Part shown: positions 47,737 to 57,906 of the stretch, in pieces
How the letters are laid out: each line of letters opens with the position of its first letter
Position numbering within the stretch: position 1 is the stretch's first letter
From: Bacillus weihaiensis
Lineage (GTDB): Bacteria; Bacillota; Bacilli; Bacillales; Bacillaceae
Direction: 5' to 3'
Length of the DNA: 64,000 nt
NCBI RefSeq assembly: GCF_001889165.1
Contig: NZ_CP016020.1
Location: 4,021,001-4,085,000 of the forward strand
Made by a program: the position numbers and the translations under genes
The notes under the pieces: model-generated
Told to the model about the DNA's origin: nothing
Databases searched by the model: none
What the model saw: the letters and a program-made list of their open reading frames with translations, nothing else

Positions 47737-48122
47737 GCCGTTCCTCTTTTCTAACGCTGATTCGCATCCTGTGTCGAATGAAAGTTCTTTTCAACCAGTG
47801 CTCGACCCGAAACAACCTTCCTTTTTAATAGACTCTGTTATTGTTTGTTTATTGATTTTCGTTACAGGCATTCGCTCTCCGCGTGGGCGGTCCTAATTTT
47901 CCTCGACGTATACGTTTTGGCGACCAACCAGGCAATCCGCAATTCTAAGCAGGAAGCTCCTTCCTATGCCTTTCACTCCACAAACAGAGCGAAAAAAAAT
48001 CAATACTAGCAATTAACACAGCCTGTTGAAAAGGGATAAAGCAGAAGCGAGATATCTTCCTTCTGCTCATCACCTTTTACTCTTTCTTACCGTTATTCCC
48101 TTCCTTTAGAAAAGATAATCAC
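47737..48122. other. Gap between cysS and mrnC with a degenerate Bacillus-type intergenic repeat
   Basis: 386 nt without a gene. 47861-47990 resembles, in decayed form, the GC-rich repeat scattered in Bacillaceae intergenic regions: GGCATTCGCTCTCCGCG, GGGCGGTCC, CCTCG, and a closing GCCTTTCACTCCAC. A hairpin AGCAGAAG/CTTCTGCT lies near 48031-48060. Confidence 0.45.
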
Positions 48123-49520
48123 TTATCCTCGTTTCCATCTTGTTCCTTGAGGAGTATCCTCCAAAATGATATTAAGCTCCTTCAAACGATCTCTAATTTC
48201 ATCTGATAAGGCAAAGTTCCGGTCTTTTCTTGCTTGAATTCGTTGTTGAATCATTTCTTCAATTTCTTCATCAAGAAGATCATCTGAAGTAAACTGTACT
48301 CCTAACACATCACCTATCTGATCAAATTCATGCAGGAATGCTTGAATAACTTCTTTAGACGTATTTTGCTCTTCCATGTAGTAATTCGCTTGTTTCGCAA
48401 GATCAAATAGAATAGAAATGGCGTTAGCTGTATTAAAATCATCATCCATTTCTTTGATGAATTGCTCACGGAACGCATTGATTTTGTTTAACCAGTCATT
48501 ATCGTTCTCAGTTAAATTTGTACTACTTTCTATACGGTGCCCTAAATTACCGTAAGAAGTTTTAATACGATCAAAGGCATTTTTCGTACTTTCTAGTAAC
48601 TCTTGTGAAAAATTAATTGGGTGTCGGTAATGCACAGACAACATAAAGAAACGTACGATTTGTGGATCTATCTCTTTAATGATGTCATGAACTAATACAA
48701 AGTTACCTAATGACTTAGACATCTTCTCATTGTTTATATTAATATAGCCGTTATGCATCCAATATTTCGCAAATGGCTTTTCATTTAAGGCTTCAGACTG
48801 TGCGATCTCGTTTTCATGATGAGGAAATGTTAAATCTTGCCCACCTGCATGAATATCAATTGTATCTCCTAAATATTTTTTTGCCATTGCTGAGCATTCA
48901 ATGTGCCAGCCTGGACGCCCGTGTCCCCATGGACTTTCCCAGGAAATTTCTCCATCCTTTGCAGCCTTCCACAGAACGAAATCTAGTGCATCTTGCTTCT
49001 TCTCACCAACTTCAATACGATTACCTAAACGTAGTTCATCTATAGATTGGTGTGATAGTTTACCATATCCTTCAAACTCTCGTGTGCGATAATAAACATC
49101 GCCACCCGCTTCATAAGCATATCCTTTATCGATTAACGCTTGGATAAAGTCGATAATTAAGTCAATGTTTTCTGTTACACGCGGATGAACAGTAGCACGT
49201 TTGCAGCCTAGTGCCGTAACATCTTCAAAATAAGCATCAATGAAACGTTCTGCAATAGTCGGAACATCTTCTCCTAGCTCATTCGCAGCTTTAATTAATT
49301 TATCATCCACATCAGTAAAATTTGAAACAAAGTTTACTTCATAGCCACGGTATTCTAAGTACCTACGTACAGTGTCATATACGATAGCAGGTCTTGCATT
49401 CCCTATATGAATATAATTATATACGGTTGGACCACAAACATACATCTTTACTTTACCTGGTTCTAGTGTCTCAAACGTTTCTTTTTGCCTCGTTAGCGTA
49501 TTGTACAACCTTATTGTCAT
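48123..49520 (-). CDS. cysS: Cysteinyl-tRNA synthetase
   Basis: 465 aa from the ATG at 49520; a GTG two codons upstream is possible. Class I synthetase: HIGH-like HIGNARP near 37, zinc ligands beginning with C28 in CGPTVYNY and [16 protein letters not shown] near 265. The start lies inside the end of cysE with a 50-nt overlap, and the AAAGGA ribosome site is within cysE. Confidence 0.97.
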   Translation of the reverse strand: MTIRLYNTLTRQKETFETLEPGKVKMYVCGPTVYNYIHIGNARPAIVYDTVRRYLEYRGYEVNFVSNFTDVDDKLIKAANELGEDVPTIAERFIDAYFEDVTALGCKRATVHPRVTENIDLIIDFIQALIDKGYAYEAGGDVYYRTREFEGYGKLSHQSIDELRLGNRIEVGEKKQDALDFVLWKAAKDGEISWESPWGHGRPGWHIECSAMAKKYLGDTIDIHAGGQDLTFPHHENEIAQSEALNEKPFAKYWMHNGYININNEKMSKSLGNFVLVHDIIKEIDPQIVRFFMLSVHYRHPINFSQELLESTKNAFDRIKTSYGNLGHRIESSTNLTENDNDWLNKINAFREQFIKEMDDDFNTANAISILFDLAKQANYYMEEQNTSKEVIQAFLHEFDQIGDVLGVQFTSDDLLDEEIEEMIQQRIQARKDRNFALSDEIRDRLKELNIILEDTPQGTRWKRG

Positions 49521-50166
49521 GATCACTCGTTCCTTTCTTTAATTGCTTCATTTCTTCTCTTAATTTCGTTAATTCTGCCTCTAAATCCTTAAATCGATCT
49601 GCAACTGGATCCGGAAGATCACAATGATTCAAGTCCTGATCAACACGTTTACCATTTTGAATAACCACTCTACCAGGAATCCCTACAACCGTTGAATGAT
49701 CTGGGACTTCTTTTAGTACAACGGAACCCGCGCCTATTTTTGAATATTCACCTACAGTAATGGATCCTAATACCTTTGCACCTGTAGCAATTAGCGCATG
49801 GTTCTTTATCGTCGGATGCCTCTTTCCTTTTTCCTTACCAGTTCCACCCAATGTTACGCCTTGGAATACTGTTACATCGTCCCCTATCTCACACGTCTCC
49901 CCAATCACTACGCCCATGCCGTGATCAATAAAAAAACGACGACCTATCTTTGCAGCTGGATGGATCTCTACCCCTGTAAAGAAGCGGCTTACCTGAGAAA
50001 CGGCTCTTGCTAGGAAGAATAGCTTTTTCTTGTAAAGAGCATGCGCAATTCTATGACTCCAAATTGCGTGTAGCCCAGAGTACGTTAAGATCACTTCAAA
50101 GTAGCTCCTCGCAGATGGGTCTTGCTCAAAAACAACATCAACATCTTCCTTCATCATTTTTAACAT
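49471..50166 (-). CDS. cysE: Serine O-acetyltransferase
   Basis: 231 aa, slightly longer than the 217 of B. subtilis because of a charged C-terminal extension. N-terminal helical domain, then a left-handed beta helix with hexapeptide repeats ([37 protein letters not shown]). Makes O-acetylserine for cysteine synthesis. Controlled by the Cys T-box leader upstream. Confidence 0.96.
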   Translation of the reverse strand: MLKMMKEDVDVVFEQDPSARSYFEVILTYSGLHAIWSHRIAHALYKKKLFFLARAVSQVSRFFTGVEIHPAAKIGRRFFIDHGMGVVIGETCEIGDDVTVFQGVTLGGTGKEKGKRHPTIKNHALIATGAKVLGSITVGEYSKIGAGSVVLKEVPDHSTVVGIPGRVVIQNGKRVDQDLNHCDLPDPVADRFKDLEAELTKLREEMKQLKKGTSDHDNKVVQYANEAKRNV

Positions 50167-50243
50167 TAGGATCCCTCCAATCGCTTATTTATTTACACAT
50201 TCCGTTCATTACGATACGTTTTAAAAAACTTTTTTACAATAGA

Positions 50244-50532
50244 AAAAGCGCCTCTGTATAAAAATACAGAGACGCTTTATGCGCGGTTCCACTCTGTTTA
50301 GGCAAGAAAGAATTCCACCTCAACTTTACGCTCTGTAACGTAGAGCAAGACGCTTTCACTTACTAAGCTTCTAAGGACACTTTCTAGATAAAATTCGTTA
50401 GAAGTCGTTTAGCAAAAGACTCAAAGGGGCATTTCAAGCATTATTTCTCATAAACCTCTCTCAGCCAATTGAAGGTTCTCTCTGGAAAGGAAACAAGGCT
50501 TTACTCTCCTTATCAACGCTTTAACAATGTTT
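50244..50532 (-). promoter_or_regulatory. T-box leader (cysteine) of cysE-cysS
   Basis: The minus strand carries the T-box motif AGAGTGGAACCGCGC (50281-50295) followed by a terminator stem AAAGCGTCTCTGTAT/ATACAGAGGCGCTTT (50271-50279 side with 50245-50259) and a U-tract. The 5' part has stem I features; TGC triplets at 50429-50431 and 50438-50440 fit a Cys specifier, but I cannot choose between them. Confidence 0.93.
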
Positions 50533-50538
50533 AACCTT

Positions 50539-50567
50539 ACTATATTACATTTCAGAGAAAATGTTAA
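50539..50567 (-). promoter_or_regulatory. Promoter of the cysE T-box operon
   Basis: -35 TTAACA (50562-50567, over the gltX stop codon), 17-nt spacer, -10 TATAGT (50539-50544). Confidence 0.75.
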
Positions 50568-52021
50568 CTGATAATCCCTGTTAATCGTGAAATAACTGTT
50601 TGTTGTCCTAAGACAGCAATTGATTTAGGTAAATCCGGACCATGCGTTTGCCCTGTGATCGCTACACGAATTGGCATAAAGAGGTTTTTCCCCTTTTGAC
50701 CTGTTGCCTTTTGAACAGCTTTAATGCTTGCTTTCAATTGATCAGCTGAGAAATCCTCCAGTTGTTTAACTTCCTGCAGAAATGCTTTTAACACATCAGG
50801 AACCTGCTCACCTTCTAATACTTCCTTTGCTTCCCGATTATAGCTAATCTCTTCTTTGAAAAATAACTCTGTCAATTCAACAATTTCTGCTCCATAGCTC
50901 ATCTGTTCTTGGTAAAGAGCAATAAGCTGATGAATTCGTTCTGTTTCTTCTTCTGTCATATTTTCCGATACTTTTCCCGCTTTAACTAAATGAGGTAATG
51001 CTAACGATATTACTTGATCAACTTCAAGCTGCTTAATATATTGGTTATTCATCCACGCTAATTTTTGTGTATCAAATACAGCAGGAGATTTGGAGAGTCT
51101 ATTCGCATCAAAGATTTCAATTAATTTCTCTTTCGGGAAAACCTCTTCTTCTCCACCCGGAGACCAACCTAACAGCGTAATGAAATTAAATAATGCATCC
51201 GGTAAATATCCTAATGCTTCATATTGTTCAATAAATTGAATAATAGATTCATCACGTTTACTTAATTTTTTACGATTTTCGTTTACGATTAAGGTCATAT
51301 GTCCGAATACAGGAATGTCCCACCCAAATGCTTCATAAATCATGATTTGCTTCGGTGTATTTGAGATATGGTCTTCTCCACGTAACACATGGGAAATCTT
51401 CATCAAATGATCATCAACCGCTACAGCAAAGTTATAAGTTGGTGTCCCATCTTTCTTTACTATAACGAAGTCACCCATCCCCTCAGATTCAAAGGAGATA
51501 TCACCTTTTACCATATCATTGAAACGAAAAACCTTATTTGCTGGTACTCTAAAACGAATACTCGGCTTTAGTCCTTGTGCTTCTAATTCTGCTTGCTCTT
51601 CAACCGTAAGATGTGCATGCTTTCCAGAATATTGAGGTGTCTCTCCGCGTGCAATTTGCTCTTCACGCTCTTTTTCTAACTCATCCTCGGTACAATAGCA
51701 CTTGTAAGCAAGACCTTTTTCAAGCAGCTCTTCATAAAGCTCTTTATAGATTTCCGTTCTCTCTGATTGACGATAAGGACCATAATCCCCTCCAACATCA
51801 ATACTTTCATCCCAATCAATCCCAAGCCATTTCAAATACTTTAATTGACTCTCTTCTCCACCTTCTATATTTCGCTTTTTATCAGTATCTTCAATACGGA
51901 TAATAAATTTACCGCCTTGATTTTTAGCAAAAAGATAATTAAATAATGCCGTTCTCGCATTCCCTATATGTAAATGTCCAGTTGGACTTGGTGCATAACG
52001 TACCCTTACTTCATTTGTCAT
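50564..52021 (-). CDS. gltX: Glutamyl-tRNA synthetase (GltX, likely non-discriminating)
   Basis: 485 aa from [20 protein letters not shown] at 52021 with GAGGTAAAACG; an earlier ATG at 52048 is excluded. Class I: HIGN motif at about 18 and KLSKR near 260. In Bacillus, lacking GlnRS, the enzyme also charges tRNA-Gln with Glu for amidation; not directly visible here. Confidence 0.97.
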   Translation of the reverse strand: MTNEVRVRYAPSPTGHLHIGNARTALFNYLFAKNQGGKFIIRIEDTDKKRNIEGGEESQLKYLKWLGIDWDESIDVGGDYGPYRQSERTEIYKELYEELLEKGLAYKCYCTEDELEKEREEQIARGETPQYSGKHAHLTVEEQAELEAQGLKPSIRFRVPANKVFRFNDMVKGDISFESEGMGDFVIVKKDGTPTYNFAVAVDDHLMKISHVLRGEDHISNTPKQIMIYEAFGWDIPVFGHMTLIVNENRKKLSKRDESIIQFIEQYEALGYLPDALFNFITLLGWSPGGEEEVFPKEKLIEIFDANRLSKSPAVFDTQKLAWMNNQYIKQLEVDQVISLALPHLVKAGKVSENMTEEETERIHQLIALYQEQMSYGAEIVELTELFFKEEISYNREAKEVLEGEQVPDVLKAFLQEVKQLEDFSADQLKASIKAVQKATGQKGKNLFMPIRVAITGQTHGPDLPKSIAVLGQQTVISRLTGIIS

Positions 52022-52197
52022 CGTTTTACCTCCATTAAGCCTATTCATCTATTATAAAAATAGTTTCTACTCGCTTTTTTACCATTACATCTTTCTTTTA
52101 TTCTCCATAACATAAGATCTCTCTATATGTACCTTAGTCATACATCTTTTATACGTTGTTTATTTTACACCAAAAGTCTTAAGACACAAAATGATTC

Positions 52198-52674
52198 TTA
52201 ACGCTTTTGAATTAATACGGTCGCTTGGGACGCAATTCCTTCCTGTCTACCTGTAAATCCTAATTTCTCAGTTGTCGTCGCCTTTACATTGACTTGCGAG
52301 ACATCAGCCTCGAGTAATTCCGCTATTCGCTCCCTCATCTTTTCAATATAAGGTGCCATCTTAGGCTGCTGGGCAATAATTGTACAATCTATATTTCCTA
52401 GTTCATAGCCTCTTGCCTTTACCAGCTCCCAAACATGCGTTAAAAGTTTAGCCGAGTCAGCATCTTTAAAGTCTGGATCTGTATCAGGAAAGTGTTTCCC
52501 AATATCCCCTTCTGCAATAGCACCTAAGCATGCGTCTGCCACAGTGTGAAGTAATACATCCGCATCAGAGTGACCTAACAACCCTTTTTCGTATGGAATT
52601 TCAATGCCTCCTATTATTAAAGGTCGACCTTCTACTAATTGATGAACATCATATCCTTGTCCAATTCTAATCAT
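52198..52674 (-). CDS. ispF: 2-C-methyl-D-erythritol 2,4-cyclodiphosphate synthase
   Basis: 158 aa from [13 protein letters not shown] at 52674; the five upstream residues are excluded by homologue length. Metal ligands D9 and H11 and the [11 protein letters not shown] motif with the third His. MEP isoprenoid pathway. 131 nt after ispD. Confidence 0.97.
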   Translation of the reverse strand: MIRIGQGYDVHQLVEGRPLIIGGIEIPYEKGLLGHSDADVLLHTVADACLGAIAEGDIGKHFPDTDPDFKDADSAKLLTHVWELVKARGYELGNIDCTIIAQQPKMAPYIEKMRERIAELLEADVSQVNVKATTTEKLGFTGRQEGIASQATVLIQKR

Positions 52675-52805
52675 GATGCACTTCCTCATTTCTATTTATT
52701 TGGTGGTTATTTCATAAGCTGTGCTGCCTTCTATAGAGCTTTCCCTCTACCTCAATGTATCCTGTTAGTCTCAATCTATCCTAGATTTAGATCGCTAGCC
52801 TTTAC

Positions 52806-53480
52806 TTATCTCCGCAAGATTGCTTCAGCAATAAACAAATCCTCTGGCGTTGTTACCTTTATATTCGTATAGTCTCCTAACACAATTGATACATGTTGAT
52901 CCGATTTTTCTAAGAGGCTAGCATCGTCTGTCCCAAGAAAATTCTGCTGTAATGCACGCTCATGTGCCCTTAGAATGATATCTACATGAAAAGCCTGAGG
53001 TGTCTGAATGCTAAATAACTGTGACCTATTTAATGTTTTTTCCACAACTCCATCTTCCACCTGCGTAATGGTATCCTTTACAGGCACTGCTAATGTAGCT
53101 GCACCCGTCTTAGTTGTGGTCTTTACGAGCTCCTCTATACATTGATGTGACACAAAAGGTCTTGCCCCGTCATGCACCAAAACTAAATGGTCTTTACTTG
53201 CTACCTTTAATCCATTGTATACACTATACTGTCTTTCCGAACCACCAGTAACGATATGTTTCACCTTCGTTACTTTATACTTCTTTAGCAGTTCTTGAAA
53301 GTCATCGACTTCCGCCTCATTAATCACGAGAATAACGCCAACACAATAGGAGTGTTTCTCGAACACCCTCAATGTATGAATAATAAGAGGAATTTGATTT
53401 AATTCAATAAACTGCTTATTCTTTCCCGCTTTCATTCGCTTCCCCTGCCCTGCAGCAGGTATAACGACTTGATAATTCAT
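52806..53480 (-). CDS. ispD: 2-C-methyl-D-erythritol 4-phosphate cytidylyltransferase
   Basis: 224 aa. CTP-binding PAAGQGKRMKAGKNKQF and LVHDGARPFV. Third step of the MEP pathway; paired with ispF as usual in Bacillus. A strong terminator separates it from yacL upstream. Confidence 0.97.
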   Translation of the reverse strand: MNYQVVIPAAGQGKRMKAGKNKQFIELNQIPLIIHTLRVFEKHSYCVGVILVINEAEVDDFQELLKKYKVTKVKHIVTGGSERQYSVYNGLKVASKDHLVLVHDGARPFVSHQCIEELVKTTTKTGAATLAVPVKDTITQVEDGVVEKTLNRSQLFSIQTPQAFHVDIILRAHERALQQNFLGTDDASLLEKSDQHVSIVLGDYTNIKVTTPEDLFIAEAILRR

Positions 53481-53540
53481 TGGAGTGACTCCTTTACCAT
53501 TTCATATAACACCATAATAAAAGATTCCTCCGATTATGTA

Positions 53541-53582
53541 AAACAAGGCCCATAAAACACATATTCCTACGTTTTATGGGCC
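53541..53582 (-). terminator. Terminator between yacL and ispD
   Basis: Perfect 12-bp stem GGCCCATAAAAC/GTTTTATGGGCC (53571-53582 with 53547-53558), 12-nt loop, then TTGTTTTAC. Being between co-oriented genes it may act as a partial terminator. Confidence 0.82.
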
Positions 53583-53653
53583 TCTTATTAATCTATTTGT
53601 ATAAACTTTATCGGTGTTTTGTTTTCTCTATAATTTCTAGGTAAAAAAACCTC

Positions 53654-54748
53654 TTATAAAGCTTTTTCTAACAGCTTAGGCTTGGCAAAAATCATTCGCC
53701 CAGCCGATGTTTGAAGAACGCTTGTAACTAGCACATCAATATGCTTCCCAATGTAATTTCTACCTTCTTCAACGACAATCATTGTCCCGTCATCTAAATA
53801 CGCCACACCTTGATTATGTTCCTTACCATCCTTAATCACCTGAACATTCATTTCTTCCCCAGGTAGGACAACAGGCTTCACAGCATTTGCAAGATCATTA
53901 ATATTTAAGACATGGACCTTTTGTAATTCACAGACTTTATTGAGGTTGAAATCATTTGTTACAACAACGCCAGAAGTGAGCTTAGCTAGTTTAACTAGCT
54001 TACTGTCTACTTCCTGAATATCTTCAAAATCTCCTTCATAAATCTCAACATTAATAGATAATTCCTTTTGAATACGATTTAAAATATCCAGACCGCGACG
54101 TCCTCTATTTCGCTTTAACACATCTGAAGAATCGGCAATATGCTGTAATTCTTCTAAGACGAATTGGGGAATTACAATGGTTCCTTCTAGAAAACCCGTT
54201 TGACAAATGTCAGCTATTCTTCCATCTATAATGACACTCGTATCTAAAATCTTTAGCTTTTTATCTTCAACCTCTTGTTCTTCCTCAGCTACTTTTTTCT
54301 TACCGATTTTATTTTGGGCGGTAAAAAGATTAACTAGCTCATCCCTTTTCTTAAAGCCAATTTGGAACCCGAGATAACCAAGTAAAAGGGTTAGGAAAAA
54401 AGGAATAATCGTGTTAAAGACCTGATATTGAATATCCTTTAAAGGAATAACGATAAGAAAAGCAATTATAAGACCGAATATTAATCCTAAACTTCCAAAT
54501 AATACATCTGTAACAGGTGCTTTTACGACTGCCTCTTCTAAAACCTTTATCCAATTTACCACATAATCAACTAACCAAAATGTTGCAACAAAAAAGATGA
54601 TTGCACCCAGGACTGCTAGTGTATACGGTGTATCAATAAAAGGTATGTTTTGCATATTTAGTAGTTCTAATAATTTTGGCATGAACAAAATTCCTAACAT
54701 GCCGCCAATACTAAGGAATAATAATTGAATAATGCGTTTTATTAACAT
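53654..54748 (-). CDS. yacL: YacL family protein: membrane-anchored PIN and TRAM domain nuclease-like protein
   Basis: 364 aa. Four predicted membrane segments in the first 135 residues, then a PIN nuclease domain (about 165-280; [16 protein letters not shown] with its Asp) and a C-terminal TRAM domain (about 293-350). RNase or RNA-binding role at the membrane is inferred. Position between disA and ispD is conserved in Bacillus. Confidence 0.92.
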   Translation of the reverse strand: MLIKRIIQLLFLSIGGMLGILFMPKLLELLNMQNIPFIDTPYTLAVLGAIIFFVATFWLVDYVVNWIKVLEEAVVKAPVTDVLFGSLGLIFGLIIAFLIVIPLKDIQYQVFNTIIPFFLTLLLGYLGFQIGFKKRDELVNLFTAQNKIGKKKVAEEEQEVEDKKLKILDTSVIIDGRIADICQTGFLEGTIVIPQFVLEELQHIADSSDVLKRNRGRRGLDILNRIQKELSINVEIYEGDFEDIQEVDSKLVKLAKLTSGVVVTNDFNLNKVCELQKVHVLNINDLANAVKPVVLPGEEMNVQVIKDGKEHNQGVAYLDDGTMIVVEEGRNYIGKHIDVLVTSVLQTSAGRMIFAKPKLLEKAL

Positions 54749-54932
54749 ACCTTCACCTCCCTCATAGGTTATTACTACTTTATCCTACTTTTCTTTCTAG
54801 TGATATAAAAAAATAAAACTGTAAATAGATTGACACAAGGTTGTAACGAAACCTGTAAGATAAAAACAATTCTAATATACCCTAATTCCCTTGAACTAAA
54901 ACCTATTTTCGGCAAAATTTCACGGAAAGTTC

Positions 54933-56018
54933 TTATATATTCTTATCGATTTGAAGCTGTTCCTTTAATCTTTTTAATCCCTCTTTAATCTTTCTAGCCC
55001 GTACTTCACCTATCCCTTCTACCTCATCTAACTGTTCTACGGATGCCTGTAGAATAAGTTTCAGGTTTTTATAGGTTGTCACTAAATTTTCAATAATTAT
55101 AGATGGAAGTCTAGGGATTTTATTTAGAATTCGGTATCCTCTCGATATAACAGGGCTGTCTATATTTGTATACGTTGAATAGCCCAATAATCGAAAGAGC
55201 ACAGTATCCTCCAACAGTTCAAAGCTAGATAGATCCTGAAGCTGTTTAATAATTGGATATGGATCCATGATTTTAGTATTCGCATAGTCTTTTATTAATA
55301 ATGCCGCTTCTTCTTCAAGCCCTGTCAGAAGCTCTGCAAGCTGTAACCGAATAAGGTGTCCTTCTGCTCCTAATTCATTCACATAGTCATTTATCTCATC
55401 CTTGATTCTTAAAACCATTTCAAAGCGGTGCAATACCTGTAACACCTCTTTATAAGTCACAAGCTCTTCTAACTCTAAAGCACCTAATGTTCGAATGGAT
55501 TGATCCAAAACCAGCTTATATTTTTCTAGTGTCTGAATCGCTTGATTTGCTTTTGTAAGGATGACACCTATATCTCTTAAAGCATACCTCAATTCACCAT
55601 GATAGAGCGTAATGACATTTCTGCGTTGTGAGATGGCAATAACCAAGTTACCTGTCTGCTTTGCCACTCGTTCAGCTGTCCTATGCCTCATTCCTGTCTC
55701 TGACGAATAAATCCCGGATTCAGGAACCAACTGCGCATTGGCGAACAAGATCTCATCTCCTGCATCACTTAAAATAATAGCTCCATCCATTTTTGCTAAT
55801 TCATATAAATGTGCAGAGGAAAAGGGACATTGAATCGAAAACCCACCATCAATCACTTCCTTTACCTTTTTGTTATGTCCAACAACAATTAGTCCACCTG
55901 TTTTAGCACGAAGGACATTTTCAATCCCCTCTCTAATTGGAGTACCAGGTGCAACAAATTGCAGGATTTCATTTAAGGTCTTTTCTCCAGTAGGATTCTC
56001 GATGTCCGTCATTTCCAA
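54933..56018 (-). CDS. disA: DNA integrity scanning protein DisA (diadenylate cyclase)
   Basis: 361 aa from a TTG at 56018 with GGGGG 5 nt upstream; an ATG at 56012 is the alternative. DAC domain with DGA at 78-80 and RHR at 111-113 making c-di-AMP; helical linker; C-terminal HhH domain ([16 protein letters not shown]) that senses branched DNA. Adjacent to radA, whose product inhibits it in B. subtilis. Confidence 0.96.
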   Translation of the reverse strand: MEMTDIENPTGEKTLNEILQFVAPGTPIREGIENVLRAKTGGLIVVGHNKKVKEVIDGGFSIQCPFSSAHLYELAKMDGAIILSDAGDEILFANAQLVPESGIYSSETGMRHRTAERVAKQTGNLVIAISQRRNVITLYHGELRYALRDIGVILTKANQAIQTLEKYKLVLDQSIRTLGALELEELVTYKEVLQVLHRFEMVLRIKDEINDYVNELGAEGHLIRLQLAELLTGLEEEAALLIKDYANTKIMDPYPIIKQLQDLSSFELLEDTVLFRLLGYSTYTNIDSPVISRGYRILNKIPRLPSIIIENLVTTYKNLKLILQASVEQLDEVEGIGEVRARKIKEGLKRLKEQLQIDKNI

Positions 56019-56019
56019 C

Positions 56020-57393
56020 TTAACCCCCTAATGTTTTATATAGGGCCTCTGCTACGTTTTTTACGCCAACGATTTCAATATCTTTAGGTGCGTTCCATCC
56101 TCCAATATTCGCTTCTGGAATGATTGCCCTTTTAAATCCTAATTTCGCCGCTTCTGTCACTCGCTGTTCAATTCGAGAAACTCTTCTGACCTCTCCTGTT
56201 AATCCAACTTCCCCAATAATGACATCTGTTGGCTTCGGAGGTGCGTCTTTAAAGCTTGATGCAATACTAACAGCAACGGCTAAATCAATGGCAGGTTCAT
56301 CTAACTTCACACCACCTGCTACTTTCAAATAAGCATCTTGATTTTGTAAAAGTAGACCTACTCTCTTTTCTAAAACAGCCATCAGCAAAGGAACCCGATT
56401 GTGATCGATCCCTGTTGCCATCCTCCTTGGATTACCGAAGCTAGTTGGTGATATAAGAGCTTGAATCTCAACTAAAACGGGCCTCGTACCTTCCATCGAT
56501 GCAACAACAGTGGAGCCAGATGCTCCTTTTGAGCGCTCTTCAAGGAAGATTTCCGAAGGATTTTGTACCTCTTCTAAGCCCACTTCCTTCATTTCAAAAA
56601 TGCCCATTTCATTTGTAGAGCCAAATCGATTTTTAACAGCTCGTAATATTCGGTAGGTATGATGTCTTTCTCCTTCAAAATATAATACCGTATCAACCAT
56701 ATGTTCTAACAAACGCGGTCCTGCAATTGACCCTTCCTTCGTTACATGGCCAACGATAAAAACAGCAATCCCTTTTGTTTTAGCAATTCTCATTAATTCT
56801 GCCGTCGACTCCCTCACTTGTGATACACTCCCTGGTGCAGAACTAATCTCACTATGAAAGACGGTTTGTATAGAATCCACAACAACAAATGATGGTTGTG
56901 TTTCTTCAATTGCTTTAGAAATAAAGCTTAAATCTGTCTCTGAAAGAACTAATAATTTATCTGACTTTACACCTAAACGGTCAGCGCGTAGTTTAGTTTG
57001 TTTAACAGATTCTTCTCCCGAAATATAAAGGACATCGTGATGATTATCAGCTAATTGAGAAGATACCTGTAAAAGCAAGGTTGATTTACCTATTCCGGGG
57101 TCTCCACCAATTAATACTAATGACCCTTTGACGATCCCACTACCTAGTACGCGATTAAATTCTTTCATATTCGTGTATATTCTTGGCTCTTGGGTTGTTT
57201 CGATCTTAGTAATAGGGGAAGGCTTTTGTACGGTTTGAGTAGAATGGGCGAAAACTGCTCGTCGAGGTGTGGCTTGCTTTAGAACCTCTTCAGTCATGGT
57301 ATTCCATTCACCACATCCTGGGCATTTACCCATCCACTTTGCAGATTCATACCCACAGGATTGACATATAAATTTCACCTTAGATTTTGCCAT
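56020..57393 (-). CDS. radA: DNA repair protein RadA
   Basis: 457 aa. Zinc finger C10, C13, C24, C27; Walker [11 protein letters not shown] at 96-105; [11 protein letters not shown] motif near 252; C-terminal Lon-like P domain. RadA is a hexameric helicase for branch migration in recombination. 1-nt gap to disA. Confidence 0.96.
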   Translation of the reverse strand: MAKSKVKFICQSCGYESAKWMGKCPGCGEWNTMTEEVLKQATPRRAVFAHSTQTVQKPSPITKIETTQEPRIYTNMKEFNRVLGSGIVKGSLVLIGGDPGIGKSTLLLQVSSQLADNHHDVLYISGEESVKQTKLRADRLGVKSDKLLVLSETDLSFISKAIEETQPSFVVVDSIQTVFHSEISSAPGSVSQVRESTAELMRIAKTKGIAVFIVGHVTKEGSIAGPRLLEHMVDTVLYFEGERHHTYRILRAVKNRFGSTNEMGIFEMKEVGLEEVQNPSEIFLEERSKGASGSTVVASMEGTRPVLVEIQALISPTSFGNPRRMATGIDHNRVPLLMAVLEKRVGLLLQNQDAYLKVAGGVKLDEPAIDLAVAVSIASSFKDAPPKPTDVIIGEVGLTGEVRRVSRIEQRVTEAAKLGFKRAIIPEANIGGWNAPKDIEIVGVKNVAEALYKTLGG

Positions 57394-57851
57394 GAAAATT
57401 AATCCTCTCTTAATAGATTACCAGGTGGCCAAGCTAAATATGTTATAAACATATTCTATAGCCTATATTAGTCCAAATTGCTTAAGAAAAGCATATGCAC
57501 CTTATCTTCATTCTGACAAGCATTGGTAGACCCTTAAAGAACAAAAACGCAGAGTGCCTCGTTCAGCCTAGGGTAAGTAAGACGATTTCAGTAGAATGTA
57601 TTCTTTGCCTTCCATTCTAAATTAGCTTATGACCTCACGATAAGTAAATTTAGCTTCTCCCAGTTTCTCAATATGGCTATTTTCGCATAAATTTTTTCGG
57701 AGTTGCCCCCTTGGTAAAAGGTTTTTCTCTCTGTAAAAGGAGCAACTCTTTTCTTTCTTACTTACCTTGGCATTACGTTTGAATGACAACTATTTTCTTT
57801 GAAACGATTACTAAATAGCAACAAAATCCAAGAAAAAGAGCCTTCAATATA
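57394..57851. other. clpC-radA gap
   Basis: About 455 nt after the clpC terminator without a gene. A long imperfect stem at about 57702-57752 (GAGTTGC-CCCCTT with AAAAGGA-GCAACTC) stands out; on the plus strand it is followed by T-rich sequence. No clear sigma-A promoter for radA was found. Confidence 0.4.
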
Positions 57852-57886
57852 AAGAAAGCGAGGCATACGTTATGGTGCATGCCTCA
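57852..57886 (-). terminator. Terminator after clpC
   Basis: Stem GAGGCATGC/GTATGCCTC (57877-57885 with 57860-57868), then GCTTTCTTTAT on the minus strand. Confidence 0.75.
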
Positions 57887-57906
57887 GCTGTCTTCTTATA
57901 TATAAT

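Noticed and set aside
54829..54834. Plus-strand TTGACA as a promoter
   Set aside because: No -10 at proper spacing and no plus-strand gene downstream.
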